A stretch of 64,000 nucleotides of DNA from Bacteroidales bacterium (lineage in GTDB: Bacteria > Bacteroidota > Bacteroidia > Bacteroidales > VadinHA17): NCBI GenBank assembly GCA_003142255.1, contig PLLO01000014.1:124371-188370 (forward strand). The letters are read 5' to 3'. The notes beneath the pieces are model-generated. The model searched no databases. It was given only the letters and a program-made list of their open reading frames with translations, and was not told the DNA's origin. Below, in pieces: positions 15,339 through 23,016 of the stretch (within the stretch, counting starts at the first letter, position 1; the number at the start of each line of letters is the position of its first letter). Position numbers and translations under genes: made by a program.

Positions 15339-18287
15339 ATGCAATTAAGAAAATTAATAATATCTCTCCTTCCCATTTTCATTCTTACCGGTCTAACAAT
15401 CGCTCAGAAAACCGACCCTCCCTTCCTGAAATACATGAACAACCCATGGGTTGATTCTGTATTCAATAAGCTGACCCCTGATCAACGGATTGCACAGTCG
15501 ATATGGGTTGCCGGTTGGTCAAACAAAGAGATTGGCGATGAAGTCGATCTGGCTGAAACAATTAAAAAATACGGTGTGGGAGGAATTGTTTTTTTCCAGG
15601 GAACGCCTGAGAAACAGATCGAACTGACTAATTATTACCAGAAGATCTCAAACGTACCCCTTGTGATAGCGATGGATGCAGAGTGGGGAGCAGGGATGAG
15701 ACTTTCCGGTGTTGATAAATTCCCTTTCCAGATGACACTGGGAGCCATAAGGAATGATTCCATGATTTATCTTTTCGGGAAAGCTGTCGGTGACCAGTGC
15801 AGGCTTTTGGGCGTTAATATTAACCTTGCCCCGGTTGCCGATATAAATAATAATCCCCGCAATCCTGTAATTAATTACAGGTCGTTCGGCGAGAACCGTG
15901 AGAACGTGGCTTCCAAAGCATCATCGTACATGAAAGGCATGCAGGATAAAGGCGTGATGGCCACTGCCAAGCATTTCCCGGGACATGGCGATACTGACGT
16001 CGATTCCCATTCTGATCTTCCAGTCATAAAACATACAATTCAGAGGTTAGACAGCATCGAGCTTTACCCATTCATGAGGCTCATAAGCGAGGGAACGGGT
16101 TGCATTATGACTGCTCATCTTAACCTTCCGGCACTCGACACTGCCAATAACAGGCCCTCTTCACTGTCGCCTTTAATAATTAATGGACTGCTCAAAGAAA
16201 AGCTTGGCTTCAAAGGCCTTGTCATCACCGACGCCATGAACATGAAGGGTGTGACAAAATATTTCAGTACCGGTGAAGGTGAAGCAATGGCGTACCTGGC
16301 AGGCAATGATGTCATAGAATTCATTACCGATCCCGGAGCTGCGATCGCTGAAATCAGCAAGCTTATTGCTTCAAAAAAGATATCACAGCAGGAGGCTGAT
16401 CTCAAATGCAGGAAAATTCTTGCACTGAAATATATGGCAGGATTGGAAAATTTGCACCCTGATGAAAAGGGCACCATTTCTCAAAAGATTAATTCAGGTA
16501 ATGCAAAAGCCCTGATTATAGATCTCTATGCAAATGCACTGACACTTCTGCGAAATGAAGGAAATGTAATTCCGGTAAAAGATCTGCCGGATGCCAGAAT
16601 AGCAACTATCGCCATAAACAGGAATACTCTCACAACTTTCCAGACAAGGCTATGTGATTACAAATCTGCAGATAATTACTTCATTAATCCTGCAGACAGT
16701 GCTGCTGTTTCCGCCTTGCTCAGAAAGCTCTCCGGATACAATCTCGTTATAGCCGGAGTCTACGGACTTGACCAGCGCCCCGACCGGGCTTTTGGAATAA
16801 CTCCCGCTCTCGACAGTTTTCTTGAAAAGCTTATTGCCGGTAACAAAACTCTTATTGCATGGTTCGGAAATCCTTACGGCCTGGGCACGATAAACTCACC
16901 CTCGAAAGCTGACGGATTGCTCCTCGCCTACCAGGAAAATGATTATGCCGAAGATCTTTCCGCACAGCTCATCTTTGGCGGGATTGGCGCCAGGGGTTCT
17001 CTTCCGGTGACTATCAACGATATGTGGCCTTATAATTTCGGTCTCATTACTCCCGGAAATATCAGGATGCAATATGGTGTCCCTGAAAATGCAGGAATGT
17101 CATCATTATCCATAGAGAGAAAAATTGACTCAATCGTAAATATCGGACTCGCACAAAAGGCTTTCCCCGGCTGCGAGGTTATGGCTTCCAGGAAAGGAAT
17201 TGTGGTATTCCGCAAGAGCTATGGGTACCAGGATTATGACGACAGGATAAAAGTTGAGGATGGAGATCTGTTTGATCTTGCCTCAGTCACGAAGGTTACT
17301 GCCACCCTGCCATCGCTGATGATCCTTGACGGCGAAGGTAAATTTTCGACTGATGAAACTCTAGGGCATTATCTGCCTTTCTTTAAAAGATCCGATAAGG
17401 GAAACCTTAAAATGAGTGAGATACTCACCCACCAGGCAGGACTGAAGGCATGGATCTCCTACTGGCAGGAGACGGTTAAAAAGAACGGAAAATTCAGGAA
17501 GCACATTTATAGTCCTGTATATTCTGAAAAATATCCTCTCGAGGTAGCAGAAGGGCTTTATATATCTGAAAAGTTCAGGAAGAGGATCTACACTGAAATA
17601 AAGAAGTCGCCGCTTACGGAAAAGAAATACCTCTATTCAGATCTCGGATTTATACTGTCACCTGAAATAATAAAAAATCTTTCCGGTGAAGACCTTCCCG
17701 GTTTTGTGACCGACCGGGTATATAAGAAAATCGGAGCTGGCGATATTGTTTTCAATCCTCTGAAGAAATATTCTTTAATCCGCATTGTTCCGACTGAATA
17801 CGATTCGCTTTTCAGGAAGCAGCAATTACATGGCACCGTGCACGACGAAGGCGCTGCAATGATGGGAGGCATTTCCGGCCATGCAGGCCTCTTTTCAACT
17901 GCAAATGACCTGATGAAGCTTCTTGAGACATACAGAAGGATGGGTACTTATGGAGGCGAACAGATCATTCCGAAGGAAGTAATGGAAAAATACACTTCGG
18001 TTCAATTCCCTGAAAACGATAACCGGCGCGGACTTGGATTTGATAAACCGTTGCTGGACAATGCATCTAAATCAGAGAAAGATGCATACCCTTCAAAAAG
18101 CGCTTCGCCTTCCAGCTTCGGACATTCAGGATATACCGGAACTTTTGTATGGGTCGACCCGGAGAAGGAATTATGTTTTATTTTTCTCTCCAACAGAGTT
18201 TACCCCACAAGAAACAATACACTGATATCTGACCTTAATATCAGGACGGAAATTCTCCAGGCTCTTTATGATTCAATAGTTAAATAA
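15339..18287 (+). CDS. GH3 beta-N-acetylhexosaminidase (NagZ-like) fused to a serine beta-lactamase-fold domain
   Basis: A 982-residue exported two-enzyme fusion with a signal peptide (MQLRKLIISLLPIFILTGLT). Residues about 40-370 are glycoside hydrolase family 3 with KHFPGHGDTDVD at 211-222, the hallmark of the NagZ branch, and the nucleophile Asp298 in GLVITDAMNM. After a linking alpha/beta region comes a class C beta-lactamase/penicillin-binding-like domain (about 590-980) with SxxK at Ser649-Lys652 in LASVTKVT, a Tyr motif in LYSDLGF, and the late HSGYTGT element. The pair probably trims GlcNAc from muropeptides in the periplasm, while the second domain acts as peptidase or esterase. It lies opposite the NagX/AmgK/MurU-like genes, which fits cell-wall recycling. 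Confidence 0.88.
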   Translation: MQLRKLIISLLPIFILTGLTIAQKTDPPFLKYMNNPWVDSVFNKLTPDQRIAQSIWVAGWSNKEIGDEVDLAETIKKYGVGGIVFFQGTPEKQIELTNYYQKISNVPLVIAMDAEWGAGMRLSGVDKFPFQMTLGAIRNDSMIYLFGKAVGDQCRLLGVNINLAPVADINNNPRNPVINYRSFGENRENVASKASSYMKGMQDKGVMATAKHFPGHGDTDVDSHSDLPVIKHTIQRLDSIELYPFMRLISEGTGCIMTAHLNLPALDTANNRPSSLSPLIINGLLKEKLGFKGLVITDAMNMKGVTKYFSTGEGEAMAYLAGNDVIEFITDPGAAIAEISKLIASKKISQQEADLKCRKILALKYMAGLENLHPDEKGTISQKINSGNAKALIIDLYANALTLLRNEGNVIPVKDLPDARIATIAINRNTLTTFQTRLCDYKSADNYFINPADSAAVSALLRKLSGYNLVIAGVYGLDQRPDRAFGITPALDSFLEKLIAGNKTLIAWFGNPYGLGTINSPSKADGLLLAYQENDYAEDLSAQLIFGGIGARGSLPVTINDMWPYNFGLITPGNIRMQYGVPENAGMSSLSIERKIDSIVNIGLAQKAFPGCEVMASRKGIVVFRKSYGYQDYDDRIKVEDGDLFDLASVTKVTATLPSLMILDGEGKFSTDETLGHYLPFFKRSDKGNLKMSEILTHQAGLKAWISYWQETVKKNGKFRKHIYSPVYSEKYPLEVAEGLYISEKFRKRIYTEIKKSPLTEKKYLYSDLGFILSPEIIKNLSGEDLPGFVTDRVYKKIGAGDIVFNPLKKYSLIRIVPTEYDSLFRKQQLHGTVHDEGAAMMGGISGHAGLFSTANDLMKLLETYRRMGTYGGEQIIPKEVMEKYTSVQFPENDNRRGLGFDKPLLDNASKSEKDAYPSKSASPSSFGHSGYTGTFVWVDPEKELCFIFLSNRVYPTRNNTLISDLNIRTEILQALYDSIVK

Positions 18288-18318
18288 GGCGATTATTAGA
18301 AGTACCAGGATAGCCCTG

Positions 18319-19770
18319 CTATTTCTTTCCGGCCAGATCAACCTCCATATCTTCAGAATTCTGAACCCTTAGGGTAGCATCTTCAGGACTCTTTACAGAT
18401 ACATTTTTAAACTTCCATCCTCTGGCAAAGGAAATATCACCGGGAGTACGTGCTTCAATATTTATATCGGTCAGAAAGTAGTTCTCGATCGGCGACTCTT
18501 TCATCCCGGCAATTGAGACTGCCTGTCCCCTTACCGATCCTGTGAAGTTCCACAGGTATACATTTTTAAAATGGGGCGTCCCCTGTTCAGGTGTGACTTT
18601 CTGGAGCATCACTTTCCAGTGCGCCGGAATGCTGTCGTACGAATATTCTTTTGGAAGCGTTGAGTAGCTGTAGCTTGGGTTCCAGTCCATAGTTGCCCGC
18701 AGCATGGTGCCTACATTGTTCATTGTAATATCATGGGCATATATATTTTCAACAGTTCCGCCGCGGGTGATTGCCGATTTGAAATTTATGCAGTTGCTGG
18801 TTCCGTTGGCTGTCATGTTATATGCCAGCACATTTCTTATGCTTCCGGATGTCTCGCTTCCACATGTTATCAGGCCTGCTCCTTTCCTGGCAATGCAGTC
18901 ATGGATTACAATGTACTCAGTAGGCCGGTTAACACGAATGCCATCAGCATCGCGTCCGGCTTTTAGGCAGAAATCATCATCGTTACAGTCAATATCGCAA
19001 TTCTGAACAAGCACCCATGATGATGAATCTATGTCAATTCCATCGGTGCTGGGGCCGCTACCATCGACATTGTTCCGTATGATTATTCCGTCGACTGTTA
19101 TATTGTGCGAATAAAGGATTTGCACTGTCCAGAAACCTGCCTGCTGAAGTGTGATGCTTTTGACAGAAACGTTTGATGAACGCGAAATAAGAAGTGTCCT
19201 CGGCCTTTTGCAATCATAGTCAACAATCCATCGCAATCCCTTTTTAACATAATCTCTGCTCATTGCAAAGTATTTGTTCCAGAAAACTTTACCTCTTGCA
19301 TTGATTAAACCTTCACCTGTAATAATAACCTTCTCCTGGTCGAGAATATTAATAAGTGCGGCAGGCCATTTAATTTCGACGCCTGCTATGCGGGTATCTA
19401 TTTCAGGATAATCTGCAATATCCTGACTTCCGAGTATGGTTGTATTCTTGCCGATATTGAAAGTCACGCCTTTTTTTATGAACAAAGAACCTGTGACGTA
19501 TTTGCCTGTATCAAATGTGACCACTCCTCCTCCTTTTGATGCGCATGCATCTATGGCATCCTGGATGGCTTTTGTATTCATGGTTGTTCCGTCATTCCTG
19601 GCGCCGAAGGATGATACATTATAAACTTTCTTCCCATGGGGTGTTTTCTTTGCGCCTGCCTTTGCAGCCCATTTTAAATCAGGTATTTGTCCGGAAGGCT
19701 GCTTTGAAGTTCTGGCATCTAAAGGCAAAGCGACAATGACGGCAAAAATTATGGCAATTGTTTTCTTCAT
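18319..19770 (-). CDS. Glycoside hydrolase family 28 (polygalacturonase-like), exported
   Basis: A 483-residue right-handed beta-helix enzyme with signal peptide MKKTIAIIFAVIVALPLDA. The pectate-lyase-like entry YNVSSFGARNDGTTMNTKAI is followed by GH28 active-site segments: PSTDGIDIDSS, CNDDDFCLKAGRD with paired Asp, and a GSETSGSIRNV segment where classical members have GHG. Hydrolysis of galacturonic acid or related alpha-linked uronides is expected, but the altered segment leaves the exact substrate open. It stands alone, convergent with the GH3 fusion, 31 bases away. Confidence 0.87.
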   Translation of the reverse strand: MKKTIAIIFAVIVALPLDARTSKQPSGQIPDLKWAAKAGAKKTPHGKKVYNVSSFGARNDGTTMNTKAIQDAIDACASKGGGVVTFDTGKYVTGSLFIKKGVTFNIGKNTTILGSQDIADYPEIDTRIAGVEIKWPAALINILDQEKVIITGEGLINARGKVFWNKYFAMSRDYVKKGLRWIVDYDCKRPRTLLISRSSNVSVKSITLQQAGFWTVQILYSHNITVDGIIIRNNVDGSGPSTDGIDIDSSSWVLVQNCDIDCNDDDFCLKAGRDADGIRVNRPTEYIVIHDCIARKGAGLITCGSETSGSIRNVLAYNMTANGTSNCINFKSAITRGGTVENIYAHDITMNNVGTMLRATMDWNPSYSYSTLPKEYSYDSIPAHWKVMLQKVTPEQGTPHFKNVYLWNFTGSVRGQAVSIAGMKESPIENYFLTDINIEARTPGDISFARGWKFKNVSVKSPEDATLRVQNSEDMEVDLAGKK

Positions 19771-19842
19771 TTGGGTATCAGTTGTAGTTTTTCTTATTTA
19801 ATATGACATGTAAAAGTGCAAAATAATTCCGGCATCAGGCAA

Positions 19843-19874
19843 TAAAAAAACCAGACTGTTATTACAATCTGGTT
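19843..19874 (-). terminator. Intrinsic terminator of the tRNA-Leu operon
   Basis: AACCAGA (19849-19855) pairs with TCTGGTT (19868-19874). On the minus strand the stem is followed by a run of seven T. It lies just past the 3' end of the tRNA at 19884. Confidence 0.75.
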
Positions 19875-19883
19875 AATTATTGG

Positions 19884-19967
19884 TGCCCAGAACAAGACTC
19901 GAACTTGCATACCGTTGCCGGCACCAGCCCCTCAAGCTGGCGTGTCTACCAATTTCACCATCTGGGC
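19884..19967 (-). tRNA. tRNA-Leu (anticodon GAG)
   Basis: Minus-strand cloverleaf: acceptor GCCCAGA / TCTGGGC, D arm with the class II spacing, anticodon stem CCAGC/GCTGG enclosing TTGAGGG, a long variable arm, and T loop TTCGAGTC. The 3' CCA is encoded (19881-19883), unlike in the next tRNA. Confidence 0.95.
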
Positions 19968-19973
19968 AGAATC

Positions 19974-20034
19974 AAGTAAAAAGTAAAAAGTAAAAAGTAC
20001 ATCTTCGTTCAATCTTTTGCCTTTTGCCTTTTAT
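19974..20034. repeat. AAAAG-type repeat between the two tRNA genes
   Basis: Three GTAAAAA units, a short spacer, then two reversed GCCTTTT units, so this copy is roughly an inverted pair. It fills the 69-base spacer between the tRNAs. Confidence 0.6.
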
Positions 20035-20036
20035 CG

Positions 20037-20120
20037 TGCCCAGAACAGGACTCGAACCTGCACATCATTACTGACACTAGTCCCTGAAACTAGCGCGTCT
20101 ACCAATTTCGCCATCTGGGC
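20037..20120 (-). tRNA. tRNA-Leu (anticodon CAG)
   Basis: Minus-strand class II tRNA with acceptor GCCCAGA / TCTGGGC, anticodon stem CTAGT/ACTAG around TTCAGGG, a long variable arm and TTCGAGTC in the T loop. No CCA is encoded at the 3' end. It shares most stem sequence with the GAG tRNA 69 bases downstream. Confidence 0.95.
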
Positions 20121-20171
20121 ATGACTTAGAGTTAAAATAAAGAACGCGCCTGTTTTTCAGTTACAGCGGGG

Positions 20172-20202
20172 CAAAGGTAAAAAAATTCAAAAAAAGTACA
20201 AA
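20172..20202 (-). promoter_or_regulatory. Consensus Bacteroidetes promoter for the tRNA-Leu pair
   Basis: On the minus strand, TTTG (20202-20199), a 19-base spacer, then TACCTTTG (20179-20172): an exact match to the phylum's TTTG / TAnnTTTG consensus. Transcription would begin about 45 bases before the first tRNA. Confidence 0.75.
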
Positions 20203-20229
20203 CATTTTATATCGTATTATTTAAAAGTA

Positions 20230-20237
20230 TATTTTTG
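20230..20237 (+). promoter_or_regulatory. Bacteroidetes -7 box (TATTTTTG) of the lysC leader
   Basis: An exact TAnnTTTG match 19 bases before the leader-peptide ATG at 20256. No TTTG -33 box is evident. It is divergent from the tRNA promoter. Confidence 0.5.
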
Positions 20238-20255
20238 CTTCCTGATTATCATAAA

Positions 20256-20339
20256 ATGTTCAAACAGTTAAAGAAAATCTTAAGGCTTATCATGCATCCG
20301 GAATTTGGGTCTGCATCATCTTTGCCGTTAGGTTTTTAA
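20256..20339 (+). CDS. Putative 27-residue leader peptide of lysC
   Basis: A short frame reading MFKQLKKILRLIM then HPEFGSASSLPLGF and a TAA. It lies between a -7 box and an intrinsic terminator in front of lysC. Three of its first seven codons are lysine, one possible set of control codons for a lysine-biosynthesis attenuator; leucine codons are also frequent. The end of the peptide overlaps the 5' arm of an alternative hairpin (20310-20320 with 20349-20365). No homologue was recognised, so translation is inferred from position. Confidence 0.45.
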   Translation: MFKQLKKILRLIMHPEFGSASSLPLGF

Positions 20340-20357
20340 CGTTGAAGTGATGACAGG

Positions 20358-20383
20358 CCTGCAGATTTTGCAGGTTTTTTTTT
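20358..20383 (+). terminator. Attenuator-like terminator in the lysC leader
   Basis: CCTGCA (20358-20363) pairs with TGCAGG (20369-20374) across a five-base loop, followed by nine T. It lies 15 bases before the lysC start, downstream of the leader peptide. An alternative pairing, TCTGCA/TCATC (20310-20320) with GATGA/TGCAGA (20349-20365), would use up its 5' arm. Confidence 0.7.
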
Positions 20384-20397
20384 AATATAAAGTGAAA

Positions 20398-21720
20398 ATG
20401 GAAATTGAAAAAATCATGAAATTCGGCGGGACCTCGGTAGGCAATCCCGACAGAATGAGAGCACTTATCCCGCTCATCACAGGCAATGAAAGAAAAGTGG
20501 TTGTCCTGTCGGCAATGGCAGGAACCACCAACAACCTGGTCGAGATCACAGACCTGCTTTATGACGGGAATGTCAACGAAGCATCAGTTAAAATTGAGGC
20601 TCTGCGGGAAAAATATCACCAGGTAGTCCAGAAGCTTTTTTCAACAGCTGCATTTAGAAAGTCGGGGCGCGAACTCATTGACTCTCATCTTGATTACATA
20701 AATAATTTTACCCTAAGGGTATTCACCAAGCAGCAGGAAAAGGCTATCATCGCTCAGGGCGAGATGATGTCAACGTCGCTGTTTCACCAGCTTCTTCAGG
20801 AAAAGAAAATCAAGTCGGCGCTCTTACCTGCCCTCAGCTTCATGCGCATCGATAAAGATGGTGAGCCGGACTATTTTTACATAGAAGAGAATATAAACAG
20901 GGAACTTGAAAAGTACGATTCGGAAAATATTATCATAACCCAGGGATTCATCTGCCGTAACGTTTATGGAGAGATCGATAACCTTAAGCGGGGTGGCAGC
21001 GACTACTCAGCTTCCATTATCGGGGCAGTGCTTAAAGTAAAGGAGATCCAGATCTGGACCGATATAAGCGGGTTCCACAATAATGATCCCCGTTTTGTTG
21101 AGAACACCAGGGTGATCAGGGACTTATCTTTTGACGAGGCAGCCGAGCTGGCATACTTCGGGGCAAAGATACTGCATCCTGCAAGCGTCAATCCGGCAAG
21201 AGAAAAAAACATTCCTGTCAGGCTCAAGAACACGATGGAGCCTGAAGATGAAGGTACACTTATTACATCGTCAAGTGTACTCCTTGATTATAAAGCCGTT
21301 GCTGCAAAGGATGGCATTTCAGTGTTAAGGATAAGATCCGACAGGATGTTAATGGCGTATGGATTTCTGAGAAAGGTATTTGAGATTTTTGAAGCCTACA
21401 GGACACCCATCGATATGATAACAACTTCGGAAGTCGCCGTTTCGCTGACCATTGACAATTCCCAGTATCTCGACCAGCTGGCAAAGGACCTTAAGGAGCT
21501 TGGTACTGTGGAAATTGAAGAAAACCAAACTATTATATGTATTGTAGGAGACTTCAGGACCGCAAGGACCGGATCAGCTCCTGAGATCTTCGAGGCACTG
21601 AACACTATTCCTCTAAAAATGATTTCCTATGGAGGAAGCCCTCACAGTATGTCACTTCTTATTGATACAAAAAATAAAACACAGGCGCTGAGAATGCTCA
21701 GCAAACATCTTTTTGCTTAA
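20398..21720 (+). CDS. lysC: Aspartate kinase
   Basis: A 440-residue monofunctional aspartokinase, first step of the aspartate family pathway. The N-terminal kinase motif IMKFGGTSVGNPDRM, the substrate segment RGGSDYSASIIGAV and the WTDISGFHNNDPR stretch are all present; two C-terminal ACT domains follow (from about residue 300), implying feedback control by an end product. ATG 20398 is preferred over GTG 20392. LysA follows after 5 bases, so the unit is dedicated to lysine and diaminopimelate. The leader shows an apparent attenuator. Confidence 0.93.
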   Translation: MEIEKIMKFGGTSVGNPDRMRALIPLITGNERKVVVLSAMAGTTNNLVEITDLLYDGNVNEASVKIEALREKYHQVVQKLFSTAAFRKSGRELIDSHLDYINNFTLRVFTKQQEKAIIAQGEMMSTSLFHQLLQEKKIKSALLPALSFMRIDKDGEPDYFYIEENINRELEKYDSENIIITQGFICRNVYGEIDNLKRGGSDYSASIIGAVLKVKEIQIWTDISGFHNNDPRFVENTRVIRDLSFDEAAELAYFGAKILHPASVNPAREKNIPVRLKNTMEPEDEGTLITSSSVLLDYKAVAAKDGISVLRIRSDRMLMAYGFLRKVFEIFEAYRTPIDMITTSEVAVSLTIDNSQYLDQLAKDLKELGTVEIEENQTIICIVGDFRTARTGSAPEIFEALNTIPLKMISYGGSPHSMSLLIDTKNKTQALRMLSKHLFA

Positions 21721-21725
21721 ATAAA

Positions 21726-22874
21726 ATGATAGATAAAGAAACAATTGAGAAATTCCGGGATCTGCCCACACCATTTTATTATTATAATCTCGGTACACTG
21801 AACGAAACCCTCGAAACTCTTAAAAAAGAGTCTCTTGGCCGCGGATATAAGGTACATTATGCCGTAAAAGCAAATCCAAACCCAAGGATCCTGAAGATAA
21901 TCTCCTCATTCGGATTCGGAGCTGACTGCGTAAGCTGGAATGAAATTGACGCCGCAATTAAGGCAGGCTTTAAACCAGATGAAATTGTGTTTGCCGGAGT
22001 CGGTAAGTCTGATTATGAGATCCTCAATGCCATCGAGGCTGGAATTTTCTGCTTCAACTGCGAATCAATTCCTGAAATAGAAGTCATTAATAAAATAGCC
22101 GCAGATCAGAAAAAAATTGCAGTTATATCACTAAGGATCAATCCATTGATTGATGCGCACACTCATAAATACATTACAACGGGAATCGAGGAAAGCAAGT
22201 TCGGGATTCATACATGGGAGCTTGAAGAGGTCCTGAAAAGAGTCTCGGAAATGAAGAACATAAGGCTCACCGGCATGCACTTCCATGTAGGATCGCAGAT
22301 TACCAGGATGTCTGTGTTCCAGAGTCTCTGCGCCCACATCAATGAGCTTCAGGAATGGTTTGCCTCTCACAATGTTAATTTAGAGGTTGTCAATGTTGGC
22401 GGCGGTCTCGGAATTGATTATGAGACACCAGAAAAGGCACCAGCCTTCGCAGAATATTTTTCGCTTATTGATGAATTCATTGAGTTGAGGCCCGGACAAG
22501 TACTTCACCTTGAACCCGGAAGGTCAGTTGTCGGCCAGTGCGGAAGCCTCATATCTAAAGTGCTTTATGTCAAAAACGGAAGCAATACTATTTTCGCTAT
22601 CATCGATGCAGGAATGACAGACCTTATACGTCCGGCCCTGTACCAGGCTCATCATAAAATTGAAAACCTGACATCACAGGGAAGTATTCACAAATACGAC
22701 GTTGTAGGGCCTATATGTGAATCATCGGATACTTTTGCCAAATTCTACGAGCTTCCCGACACAAAAAGAGGTGATATCATTGCAATACGATCGGCGGGAG
22801 CCTACGGCGAAGCGATGGCATCGAGGTATAACCTGAGGGATCTGCCGAGAGTTGTTTTCTCTGATGAAATCTAG
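21726..22874 (+). CDS. lysA: Diaminopimelate decarboxylase
   Basis: A 382-residue PLP enzyme for the last step of lysine synthesis, meso-DAP to L-lysine. The PLP lysine is Lys48 in VHYAVKANPNP; the phosphate-binding glycines are in NVGGGLGIDYE; HLEPGRSVVG and GPICESSDTFA (with the intersubunit Cys) are diagnostic. It is cotranscribed with lysC and its stop lies at the edge of a palindromic element. Confidence 0.94.
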   Translation: MIDKETIEKFRDLPTPFYYYNLGTLNETLETLKKESLGRGYKVHYAVKANPNPRILKIISSFGFGADCVSWNEIDAAIKAGFKPDEIVFAGVGKSDYEILNAIEAGIFCFNCESIPEIEVINKIAADQKKIAVISLRINPLIDAHTHKYITTGIEESKFGIHTWELEEVLKRVSEMKNIRLTGMHFHVGSQITRMSVFQSLCAHINELQEWFASHNVNLEVVNVGGGLGIDYETPEKAPAFAEYFSLIDEFIELRPGQVLHLEPGRSVVGQCGSLISKVLYVKNGSNTIFAIIDAGMTDLIRPALYQAHHKIENLTSQGSIHKYDVVGPICESSDTFAKFYELPDTKRGDIIAIRSAGAYGEAMASRYNLRDLPRVVFSDEI

Positions 22875-23011
22875 ACCCCCGGGTTTCTCCTCCATCCGTC
22901 GGATCAACCCACCCCCTGAAGGGGGTCTAATACTGTAATTATCACAAAGACACTGAATTAGGCCCCCTTTAGGGGGCAGGCTAAACCGTTTACGGTTTAA
23001 CCGGGGGTCTC
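22874..23011. repeat. Composite palindromic element (MITE-like) between lysA and a permease
   Basis: About 138 bases with outer arms GACCCCCGGGTT / AACCGGGGGTC and inner palindromes ACCCCCTGAAGGGGGT, GCCCCCTTTAGGGGGC and TAAACCGTTTACGGTTTA. The whole can fold back on itself between two convergent genes, so it may serve as a terminator or be a non-autonomous mobile element. No transposase is present. Confidence 0.65.
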
Positions 23012-23016
23012 TCGAA

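Noticed and set aside
20355-20390. Lysine riboswitch before lysC
   Set aside because: The leader between the -7 box and lysC is only about 155 bases, I see no lysine-riboswitch core, and the small frame plus hairpins fit attenuation better. A covariance-model search would settle it.
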